Below are positions 1 to 5,466 of a stretch of 6,724 nt of DNA, one piece after another. Below the pieces are notes generated by a model, which saw nothing but the letters and a program-made list of their open reading frames with translations, did no database searches and was not told the DNA's origin. The stretch covers positions 1 through 6,724 of the forward strand of contig CALBJC010000025.1 in assembly GCA_937892655.1 (NCBI GenBank), given 5' to 3'. Position numbers and translations under genes: made by a program. This DNA comes from an uncultured Clostridia bacterium. GTDB taxonomy: Bacteria; Bacillota; Clostridia; Oscillospirales; Ruminococcaceae. The stretch's first letter is position 1; each line of letters opens with the position of its first letter.

Positions 1-31
1 GCTAGGCAACATTATGTTACCTAGCTTTTTT
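1..31 (+). terminator. Rho-independent terminator of an upstream plus-strand gene
   Basis: GCTAGG (1-6) pairs with CCTAGC (20-25). After one C/A mismatch, AAC (8-10) pairs with GTT (16-18) around a five-base ATTAT loop. Six T residues (26-31) follow directly, the usual form of an intrinsic terminator read left to right. The gene it ends lies left of the window. The stem could also help end the minus-strand kinase transcript, but the bases that would form the tail on that side are not visible. Confidence 0.8.
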
Positions 32-54
32 AGTTTTCCCTATCGGGCAAAATT

Positions 55-166
55 TAAAACTGAGAGTTTTAGGAAAGGAGTTTGAGGAAAAATCTTTTCC
101 AAAAGGGTTTTCCTCAAGGGCGCCCGCAGATATTTCTGTAGAACGCTCCCCCTTAGCCCTGAGGGG
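55..166. repeat. Non-coding spacer with nested inverted repeats, possibly a dispersed intergenic element
   Basis: No coding sequence is evident here. The stretch holds several palindromes in series: TAAAACT/AGTTTTA (55-61 and 65-71); a perfect 10-base inverted repeat TTGAGGAAAA/TTTTCCTCAA (82-91 and 108-117) that encloses an alternative hairpin GGAAAA/TTTTCC (86-91 and 95-100); the 8-base palindrome GGGCGCCC (118-125); and CCCCT/AGGGG (149-153 and 162-166) ending at the kinase stop codon. None is followed by a T-run in either direction, so these are not clear terminators. The purine-rich arms and GC-rich flank resemble short repetitive intergenic elements of gut Clostridia. That resemblance is from memory and unverified; only one copy is seen in this window. 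Confidence 0.4.
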
Positions 167-1369
167 TTATATCTCTATTGTCATAACGACGCGTTCGTCG
201 GCGGTATAATCGGCGTAGATCTTGAACTTTTCTCGCTCGCAGATGGCCTTTGCCATTGAAAGACCGATGCCGTAGCCGCCTTTTTTGGAATTTCTCGATT
301 TATCGGCACGGTAAAAACGGTCAAAGAAATGAGAAAGTTTTGTTTTCTCAACGCCCTTGCAGGTGTTTGTTACCTTATATAAAACCCTTTTGCCCTTTTG
401 GGTTAAGGATACTACTATCTCTTTTCTCTCGTCAACATACTTTATGGCGTTGTCAATTAAAATACCTACAAGCCTTATCATATTTTCGCTCTGCGCTAAA
501 ACCTCAATATCAGGCTCTACAAAGGATTTTACAGAGATGCTTTCACTCTCGCAGATTACCGAGAAAGACGATATACTCTCGCTCACTATTTCAGATAAGT
601 TGACGTTTTCTTTTACAGTCTTTTCGCTCTGCTCATCCATTTTTGAAAGGTCGATCATATTGCGAACAAGGGAGTTTAGCCTTACTGTCTGCGATTTTAT
701 GTTTGCAAGCCATTCGTTTTCGCCCTCGGTCATCTCTAAAACCTCGGTGTTGGCAGAGATTATCGCAATAGGCGTTTTGAGCTCATGCCCTGCATCTGTG
801 ATAAACTGCTTTTGCTTTTCGCGGTTTTTGACAAACGGCTTGACAATTACTCCTGAGAAAAACGCTAGAATTATTATCACAAGCACGATACAGATAGTTA
901 CTGTATAAACTGTAATTTTTAAAAGCATATCGTTTGTCATTCTGTCGGTTTTACAGTCAACTACAACTACCATTTTGCCGTAATCCGATTTGAAAACGCC
1001 AAAGCGGTAGTCATCGATATATCCTCGCTCTTTTTTCAGGCGGATAATGTCGGTAAGCTGGTCGGTAAGCTCGGTTGAGTCAGGAAAATAGATATGCTCT
1101 GAATTTAAACCGATAACAACATTCTGTTTATTTATCACTGCTACATAGTAACGGGTCTCGTAGGCTGTCTGGCTATGAAGACCATAGTAATACTTTTCGT
1201 ATGTTGGAAACTCACCGCCATTTTTATAGATAAGGTCGATAATATAGTCAGTACGCTGCGTTACCTCGTTTCGCAGAGTCAGGTTTACTACTGCAAAGGC
1301 TACGCCTAAGGTTATGGCCATAGCAAGAGCCGCTATAAGTATAAAACGAAGCTTTAGCTTTTTTACCAT
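167..1369 (-). CDS. Membrane sensor histidine kinase of a two-component system
   Basis: A 400-residue inner-membrane sensor kinase that should autophosphorylate on His and pass the phosphate to the regulator encoded just upstream. In order: a transmembrane helix at about 8-29, an extracytoplasmic sensor region at about 30-150, a second helix at about 152-175, a HisKA dimerisation domain with the H-box HELKTP (phospho-acceptor H195), and a HATPase_c domain with N-box LIDNAIKY (N307), F-box FFDRFYR (348-354) and G2 box GGYGIGL (364-370). Two oddities are visible. Only about 10 residues separate helix 2 from the HisKA domain, so there is no HAMP linker. The G1 box reads N335-T-C-K-G339 in place of DxGxG. 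The ATG is preceded by an AAGGGGGT ribosome binding site and lies 15 bases after the regulator stop, so the two genes are almost certainly co-transcribed. The ligand cannot be inferred; the sensor region matches no family I can name. Confidence 0.95.
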   Translation of the reverse strand: MVKKLKLRFILIAALAMAITLGVAFAVVNLTLRNEVTQRTDYIIDLIYKNGGEFPTYEKYYYGLHSQTAYETRYYVAVINKQNVVIGLNSEHIYFPDSTELTDQLTDIIRLKKERGYIDDYRFGVFKSDYGKMVVVVDCKTDRMTNDMLLKITVYTVTICIVLVIIILAFFSGVIVKPFVKNREKQKQFITDAGHELKTPIAIISANTEVLEMTEGENEWLANIKSQTVRLNSLVRNMIDLSKMDEQSEKTVKENVNLSEIVSESISSFSVICESESISVKSFVEPDIEVLAQSENMIRLVGILIDNAIKYVDERKEIVVSLTQKGKRVLYKVTNTCKGVEKTKLSHFFDRFYRADKSRNSKKGGYGIGLSMAKAICEREKFKIYADYTADERVVMTIEI

Positions 1370-1384
1370 GACCTTTACCCCCTT

Positions 1385-2056
1385 TTAGATTTTCTCTAGC
1401 GTATACCCTCTGCCCCTTATCGCTGAGATCTGAATATCAGCGCCAAGCTGAGAAAGCTTTTTTCGAAGATATGAGATATAAACCCATACAACGTTTATCT
1501 CGCTGTCACTGTCATAGCCCCAGATTTTTGTCATAAACTGCTCGGTTGACAGCAAAACATTTGTATTTGACATTAAAATTTCCATCATCTGATACTCTTT
1601 TTTTGAAAGGCGTATACTCTGGCTACCATTTGAAAGCTCGTAGGTTGAGCGGTTGAGAGTAATGTTGCCAAACGCCATAATATCAGGCGTGAAGTTTTCA
1701 GAACGCCTTGTCAGCGCATTTACCCTTGCTAAAAGCTCGACCATAGCAAAGGGCTTTGGCAGATAATCATCAGCCCCGGCATTTAATCCCTCTACCCTGT
1801 CGGCTATCTCTGACTTTGCAGACAGCATCATAACGGGCGTTTTTATACCACGCTTTCTTATCTCGCGAAGTACAGTTATACCGTCAACAACAGGCATCAT
1901 TATATCTAAGATTATACCGTCATACTGCTCTGATGCTAAAAAGTCAAGCGCTTCTTTTCCGTCAAAAACGGCATCAACAATATAGTTATTCATGCGCAGA
2001 ACCTTGGTTACTGCCGATGACATTGCCTTTTCATCCTCTGCATACAAAAGTCGCAT
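1385..2056 (-). CDS. OmpR/PhoB-family response regulator
   Basis: A 223-residue DNA-binding response regulator, the cytoplasmic partner of the adjacent kinase. The receiver domain (about 1-115) has the acidic pocket E7/D8, phospho-acceptor D51 in LDIMMP, S79 as the conserved Ser/Thr, and K101 in YLPKPF. The C-terminal winged helix (about 127-223) has the usual LSKKEYQMMEIL, recognition-helix region VVWVYISYLRKKL and the terminal GRGYTL hairpin. Length is normal for the family. An AAGGAG site eight bases before the ATG supports this start. It lies 43 bases downstream of the transporter gene with no terminator between, so read-through is likely. A TATAAT hexamer (2078-2083) in that gap could add a local start, but no good -35 accompanies it. 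Target genes are unknown; the neighbouring transporter is the obvious candidate. Confidence 0.95.
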   Translation of the reverse strand: MRLLYAEDEKAMSSAVTKVLRMNNYIVDAVFDGKEALDFLASEQYDGIILDIMMPVVDGITVLREIRKRGIKTPVMMLSAKSEIADRVEGLNAGADDYLPKPFAMVELLARVNALTRRSENFTPDIMAFGNITLNRSTYELSNGSQSIRLSKKEYQMMEILMSNTNVLLSTEQFMTKIWGYDSDSEINVVWVYISYLRKKLSQLGADIQISAIRGRGYTLEKI

Positions 2057-2099
2057 AGCCTCATCTCCTTTATATAGATTATAGATTTTACATCTTAAA

Positions 2100-2933
2100 T
2101 TAACTTAAAATGGCAAACCCCGCAATACCTAAAATGGATACAACAGAGCCTAAAAGCCCCATTTTGCCGCCGCCTTCTTTTCTTATAACGCCTATTAAAA
2201 AAAGCGCTACTAAAATTATCGGCTGAATGAGCGAAAAGCCCGTAAGGCTCACAGTTATGGCAAACCCCTCTGCTATCAGACCAACAGCGTTTGGAAGCTT
2301 TGTTATAGCGGTAACCAAAATTCCCTTTTTGTTTGTTTTGAGCTGATTTGTAATTTTTACAAACGGGAATAAAACGATAGTCAGAATAATGAGCGCCACA
2401 AAAAGCGTTTCGATATTAGGCGCATACTGCTCTCCTGCTTTTACTATAAAGCCGTAGCCGAATTTTACTAGGATATACAGTATCAGCGGTATGATTATTT
2501 TTTTATATTCTACCGCCTTGCTGTTTGATTTTGCGATTAAAAACAGCCCTGCAAGCGTTACAGCCAAAAACACAATACCCTTTACAGACCAGTTACTGTT
2601 ATACATCACAGCGTCTGTAAAATAGGATATAAAAAGCGTAAGCCCCAGCCACGCTTTCAGCTCAAAGGCTGACATTTGCACCAAAACCTTTGCAGATAAA
2701 ACAAATTCAAAAAATTTATCGACAGCCGCCAAAGCTGAAAAAATCAAAAGGCCCCATGACAGAGGCTTAAAATCGATACCCGAAAACGGCAGTAAGAGTG
2801 CTAAGAATACACTAGTTGCAAACGCCATTATCCATGTAATAGTTTTACCGTCAAGACGGGCTTTACTCACAGAGTATTTATCTGCAAGCGAGCATATTGT
2901 AAAACAGCCTGCCGCTGTAAGAATAAAATGCAT
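2100..2933 (-). CDS. EamA-type (drug/metabolite transporter superfamily) permease
   Basis: A 277-residue, very hydrophobic protein with about ten predicted membrane helices in two five-helix halves, the size and architecture of DMT/EamA permeases. Approximate helices: 2-18, 31-50, 58-72, 75-90, 94-110, 117-134, 145-164, 175-193, 204-227, 230-250 and 258-276; the exact count is uncertain by one. The first helix ends in DKYSV, a pattern common in this superfamily, and short basic loops separate the helices. The family exports or imports small metabolites such as amino acids, but the substrate cannot be read from sequence. The start is supported by GAGG seven bases before the ATG and a promoter at 2963-2991. 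It is the first gene of the leftward set that continues into the two-component system, which suggests, but does not show, a regulatory link. Confidence 0.8.
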   Translation of the reverse strand: MHFILTAAGCFTICSLADKYSVSKARLDGKTITWIMAFATSVFLALLLPFSGIDFKPLSWGLLIFSALAAVDKFFEFVLSAKVLVQMSAFELKAWLGLTLFISYFTDAVMYNSNWSVKGIVFLAVTLAGLFLIAKSNSKAVEYKKIIIPLILYILVKFGYGFIVKAGEQYAPNIETLFVALIILTIVLFPFVKITNQLKTNKKGILVTAITKLPNAVGLIAEGFAITVSLTGFSLIQPIILVALFLIGVIRKEGGGKMGLLGSVVSILGIAGFAILS

Positions 2934-2962
2934 AAACTAACCTCGCTGATTTTGATAAATAA

Positions 2963-2991
2963 ATTTTATCACAACCTGCGTTTCATTACAA
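2963..2991 (-). promoter_or_regulatory. Sigma-A type promoter for the transporter / two-component genes
   Basis: On the minus strand a -35 of TTGTAA (2991-2986) and a -10 of TAAAAT (2968-2963) are separated by exactly 17 bases. Transcription would begin near 2956, giving a leader of about 23 bases before the ATG at 2933. No second convincing promoter is seen before the regulator, so this one may serve all three leftward genes. Confidence 0.55.
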
Positions 2992-3009
2992 GTTTTTTAT
3001 GATAATTTC

Positions 3010-3038
3010 TTGTTTTATGGGCAGAATTATGTTACAAT
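3010..3038 (+). promoter_or_regulatory. Sigma-A type promoter with extended -10 for the ThrE/SGNH operon
   Basis: A -35 of TTGTTT (3010-3015) is separated by 17 bases from the -10 TACAAT (3033-3038), which carries an upstream TGn to form an extended -10 (TGTTACAAT, 3030-3038). The predicted start is near 3045, about 30 bases before the ATG at 3075. A 5-5-5 inverted repeat, TACAA-TATAC-TTGTA (3033-3047), covers the -10 and the start point and could be an operator or chance. Confidence 0.65.
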
Positions 3039-3074
3039 ATACTTGTATATGAAAAATACTCGGGCGGTGATAGC

Positions 3075-3836
3075 ATGACAGATACAAACGAGATTTTAAC
3101 CTGTGCCATTTCGCTTGGCGAACAGCTTTTATACTGCGGCGCCGAGGTAAGCCGTGTTGAAGACTCGATAACGAGAATATGTAATGCATACGGCGTTGAT
3201 AATATCGACGTTTTTGCTATTCCCTCTCTTGTTGTAGCCACAGCCTCAAAGGGCAGCGAAGCGCCCATTACTCAGACAAGGCGAGTTTTATCCCCTGATA
3301 ACAACTTAGACAGAGTTGAAAAGCTAAACAGCCTTTCAAGATATATCTGCCAAAATAAGCCCCAGGCTGACGAAATTGAGCGTGAAATCAAGAAAATCAC
3401 CTCGCAGAAGCCTTATGGCATTTTTATGAAAATGCTTATCTACTTTTTCATTTCATCCTGCTATTGTATCTTCTTCGGCGGTCATTTTGCAGACGCAGCT
3501 TGTGCGGGCGTTATCGGTCTTATTATACTTTTTGCAACCGATATTCTCAGAAAAGGCAAGGCAAACAGGCTTGTCGTAGCAATAGTCGGCGGTGCAATTT
3601 CGGGTGCATTAGCGGTTGTATGCACATCGCTTGGGATTGCCGGTCACTCTGAATTTATAATTATAGGTAACATTATGCTCTTGATTCCAGGTGTTGCGCT
3701 TACAAACGGTATGCGTGACCTTATGGCGAGCGATACTCTCGCAGGGCTTTTAAGGCTTTGTGAAGCGATACTTATCGCTACCTGCATAGCGCTCGGTGCG
3801 GCGGTTTCTACTAACGTTGTGGGAGGGCTTTTATAA
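3075..3836 (+). CDS. ThrE-type threonine/serine exporter, larger subunit (PF06738-like)
   Basis: A 253-residue protein matching the N-terminal part of ThrE family exporters, membrane proteins that export threonine and serine by the proton gradient in Corynebacterium. A soluble N-terminal region (about 1-115) carries the family pattern GAEVSRVEDSI (22-32). About five membrane helices follow (near 117-137, 140-157, 164-184, 195-210 and 224-250). The stretch 201-227, with LIPGVALTNGMRDLMASD, is the characteristic ThrE signature. In Firmicutes ThrE is commonly split into two genes, and the second half follows here directly. The start is set by a GGCGGTGA ribosome binding site about five bases upstream and by the promoter at 3010-3038. 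The substrate is inferred from the family; many Firmicute members are untested. Confidence 0.9.
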   Translation: MTDTNEILTCAISLGEQLLYCGAEVSRVEDSITRICNAYGVDNIDVFAIPSLVVATASKGSEAPITQTRRVLSPDNNLDRVEKLNSLSRYICQNKPQADEIEREIKKITSQKPYGIFMKMLIYFFISSCYCIFFGGHFADAACAGVIGLIILFATDILRKGKANRLVVAIVGGAISGALAVVCTSLGIAGHSEFIIIGNIMLLIPGVALTNGMRDLMASDTLAGLLRLCEAILIATCIALGAAVSTNVVGGLL

Positions 3837-4303
3837 TGAATCTTCCTGACATTTTCATTGAGCTTTTATCCTGCGCTGTCGGCTCATTTTTCTTCTGCGG
3901 AATCTTCAACGGCCGCGGCTCAAAGCTGTTTTATGGTGCGCTCGGCGGCGTTATCGGCTGGGCTACCTACCTTTTGGTCGGAGGGGCTTACCCTGAAGAC
4001 CTTATCAGTTATCTTGTAGCTTCAATTGTAATAACTCTTTACTCTGAGATTTTTGCAAGACTGAAAAAAGCGCCTACTACGGTATTTTTAGTACCTGCTC
4101 TTATTCCGCTTGTACCGGGCGGACATCTTTTCTACACAATGCAGCATTTTATCAATAAAGAATATGACCTCTTTGCTCAGAGAGGTATATATACAATCTC
4201 AGTTGCTGGCGTTTTGGCACTTGGCATTATGTTTGCAACCACGGTTACAAAACCGATTTTTGATTTAATTAAGGCAAAAAGCAAAACCCCTAATAAACAA
4301 TAA
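3836..4303 (+). CDS. ThrE-type threonine/serine exporter, smaller subunit (ThrE_2, PF12821-like)
   Basis: A 155-residue membrane protein corresponding to the C-terminal half of full-length ThrE, with about four to five hydrophobic helices (near 8-25, 30-50, 55-73, 83-101 and 118-140). The conserved block 71-102 includes ARLKKAP and the PALIPLVPGG motif, typical of this half. Its ATG shares one base with the TAA of the previous gene (TAATG), so translation is probably coupled and the two products made in equal amounts. That fits the idea that both are needed to form one transporter. No separate ribosome binding site of good quality precedes it. It should act in the cytoplasmic membrane. Confidence 0.9.
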   Translation: MNLPDIFIELLSCAVGSFFFCGIFNGRGSKLFYGALGGVIGWATYLLVGGAYPEDLISYLVASIVITLYSEIFARLKKAPTTVFLVPALIPLVPGGHLFYTMQHFINKEYDLFAQRGIYTISVAGVLALGIMFATTVTKPIFDLIKAKSKTPNKQ

Positions 4304-4319
4304 AGGAGAAGTTGTTTTG
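4302..4319 (+). promoter_or_regulatory. Ribosome binding site deciding a TTG start
   Basis: AAAGGAG (4302-4308) overlaps the stop codon of the preceding gene and lies eight bases before the TTG at 4317-4319. Only this start keeps the basic KK pair and the complete hydrophobic core of the signal peptide; the next in-frame ATG is residue 12 and has no such site. Confidence 0.75.
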
Positions 4320-5330
4320 AAAAAGCTGTTTTGTATTTTTCTAAGTTTAATGCTCGTATTTACGCTGATGACAGCGTCGGTTTCGGCTCAGGCACTCAAT
4401 GTTCCGTCAAATGTTTTAGTGCTCGGCGACTCTATAGCCACAGGCTATGGGCTAGAAGGCTATGAGTTTGGCCGCGAAAACACGGATAACTACGCAAATC
4501 AGATAGCACGCCACTATGAGCTGACAGACTCCCTTTCAAATCTGGCTCTTGACGGTCAGACCTCTAATGAGCTTCTGGACAAGATCAAGGACGGCAGATA
4601 TGATGCTAAATTTGAAACGGCAGACCTTATCATTATCTCAATAGGCGGTAACGACCTTTTGCATTATGTTTTAGGAGTTATCTGCAACGCTCTTGACATC
4701 TCTGATATATCACAGATCGAAACGGTTGACTATACTGACCCGACAGTACTTTTAAGCGTTTTGACAGCACTTTCAGATAATACCTTTACTGAAAAGATAG
4801 AAGCTATCGTCACGGGTTTTGAAGCAGCATTTATTGAGATATATCAGCTTGTAAAAGAAAAAGCACCTGATGCTAACGTAATTTTTCAGACAATCTATGA
4901 CCCGTTTGATCAGAATGAGCTTTTTACAATGATCGATACTGTTGCTAAATCTGTTCTTGATAACTTCAACAGAGTTATCAGAAACAACGCTACTGACGCT
5001 GAGGGCAACGAGGTTTACAAGGTCTGCGATGTAGCGCTTTTGTTTGAAGGCAGAGGCAGTGACCTTACAAACATCGAAAGCTATGACATTCATCCAAACG
5101 GGGACGGTCACGACGAGATTTTCAAGGCTCTTTGCCCACTGATTGAGGACTTTGAGTATAAAATCGACAGCATATCGGCAGATATGCAAAATCTTCGGCG
5201 AAAAGCTGCTTTTGTTTGCGTTGCACTGGTCGTCTTTATGGTGGCTATTATTGTCATTTATATAGTAAGAAAAACGGATATGTTTTCTCCTAAGGTCAAG
5301 GTTGACTTTAGCAAAATCGACAAAAACTGA
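4317..5330 (+). CDS. Secreted, membrane-anchored SGNH/GDSL-family hydrolase
   Basis: A 337-residue serine esterase/lipase-type protein. All SGNH blocks are present: block I GDSIATGYG with nucleophile S39, block II with G80 in LALDGQTS, block III GGND with N112, and block V DIHP with D257 and H259. A signal peptide occupies about 1-24 (MKK, a hydrophobic core, then SVSA before Q25). A second hydrophobic helix (about 297-317) is followed by a basic 20-residue tail. The catalytic domain is therefore expected outside, anchored by its C-terminus. The substrate is unknown; family members cleave lysophospholipids, acyl esters or acetyl groups on glycans. It begins with TTG, 13 bases after the ThrE subunit, and shares its transcript and terminator. 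A link to amino-acid export is not obvious. Confidence 0.88.
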   Translation: MKKLFCIFLSLMLVFTLMTASVSAQALNVPSNVLVLGDSIATGYGLEGYEFGRENTDNYANQIARHYELTDSLSNLALDGQTSNELLDKIKDGRYDAKFETADLIIISIGGNDLLHYVLGVICNALDISDISQIETVDYTDPTVLLSVLTALSDNTFTEKIEAIVTGFEAAFIEIYQLVKEKAPDANVIFQTIYDPFDQNELFTMIDTVAKSVLDNFNRVIRNNATDAEGNEVYKVCDVALLFEGRGSDLTNIESYDIHPNGDGHDEIFKALCPLIEDFEYKIDSISADMQNLRRKAAFVCVALVVFMVAIIVIYIVRKTDMFSPKVKVDFSKIDKN

Positions 5331-5345
5331 CAGAAAAATTTGTAA

Positions 5346-5375
5346 GGGCAGAAGAAATTTTCTGCCCTTTTTATT
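5346..5375 (+). terminator. Rho-independent terminator of the ThrE/SGNH operon
   Basis: A perfect 8-base stem GGGCAGAA/TTCTGCCC (5346-5353 and 5360-5367) with a six-base loop is followed by TTTTTATT. It lies 15 bases after the hydrolase stop codon. Confidence 0.92.
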
Positions 5376-5385
5376 ATAAAAACTG

Positions 5386-5414
5386 CTGACAAAATTCAAG
5401 ATTTGTGGTATAAT
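5386..5414 (+). promoter_or_regulatory. Strong sigma-A promoter of the rubrerythrin/thioredoxin operon
   Basis: CTGACA (5386-5391, five of six consensus -35 bases) and a perfect TATAAT (5409-5414) lie 17 bases apart. The -10 also carries the TGn extension (TGGTATAAT, 5406-5414). Transcription should start near 5421, giving a leader of about 43 bases. Such a near-consensus promoter fits an abundant protein. Confidence 0.88.
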
Positions 5415-5418
5415 GACA

Positions 5419-5437
5419 TTACAAGTATTTCTTGTAA
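5419..5437. promoter_or_regulatory. Perfect 7-5-7 inverted repeat over the rubrerythrin transcription start; candidate operator
   Basis: TTACAAG (5419-5425), spacer TATTT, then CTTGTAA (5431-5437): a perfect dyad spanning about -2 to +17 of the predicted transcript. Its place is right for a repressor site. It does not match the PerR box (TTATAATnATTATAA) or the Rex site (TTGTGAAn4TTCACAA) as I know them. It could instead act in RNA as a small stem at the 5' end of the message. Confidence 0.5.
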
Positions 5438-5450
5438 ATTCAAAACAGAC

Positions 5451-5466
5451 AGGAGTAATTTATATG
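5451..5466 (+). promoter_or_regulatory. Ribosome binding site fixing the rubrerythrin start at 5464
   Basis: AGGAG (5451-5455) lies eight bases before the ATG at 5464. An in-frame ATG at 5413 would extend the protein by 17 residues, but it overlaps the -10 box and lies upstream of the predicted transcript start, so it cannot be used from this promoter. Confidence 0.88.

Noticed and set aside
82..117. The 10-base inverted repeat as a rho-independent terminator for the kinase gene
   Set aside because: The stem is AT-rich on its inner side and neither strand has a T-run after it: GGGCGCC follows on the plus strand and ACTCCTTTCC on the minus strand.
357..908. Plus-strand open frames opposite the histidine kinase (also 250-603)
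   Set aside because: They are antisense to a well-defined kinase, have no ribosome binding site, and their composition is that of reverse-complement coding sequence.
2986..3268. Minus-strand open frames overlapping the divergent promoters and the start of the ThrE gene
   Set aside because: They cover both promoters and the antisense strand of a conserved ThrE N-terminal region; no motif or ribosome binding site supports them.
4773..5399. A 208-codon minus-strand open frame opposite the SGNH hydrolase
   Set aside because: It lies antisense to a gene with every catalytic motif in place, runs through the terminator at 5346-5375, and its translation shows no recognisable domain.
5419..5437. A PerR or Rex box at the rubrerythrin start
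   Set aside because: The spacing and arm sequence (TTACAAG, five bases, CTTGTAA) differ from both consensus sites, so I kept it as an unnamed candidate operator.
5413..5463. A 17-residue N-terminal extension of rubrerythrin from the ATG at 5413
   Set aside because: That ATG overlaps the -10 box and lies before the predicted transcript start; the ATG at 5464 has a proper ribosome binding site and gives a normal N-terminal rubredoxin-like knot.
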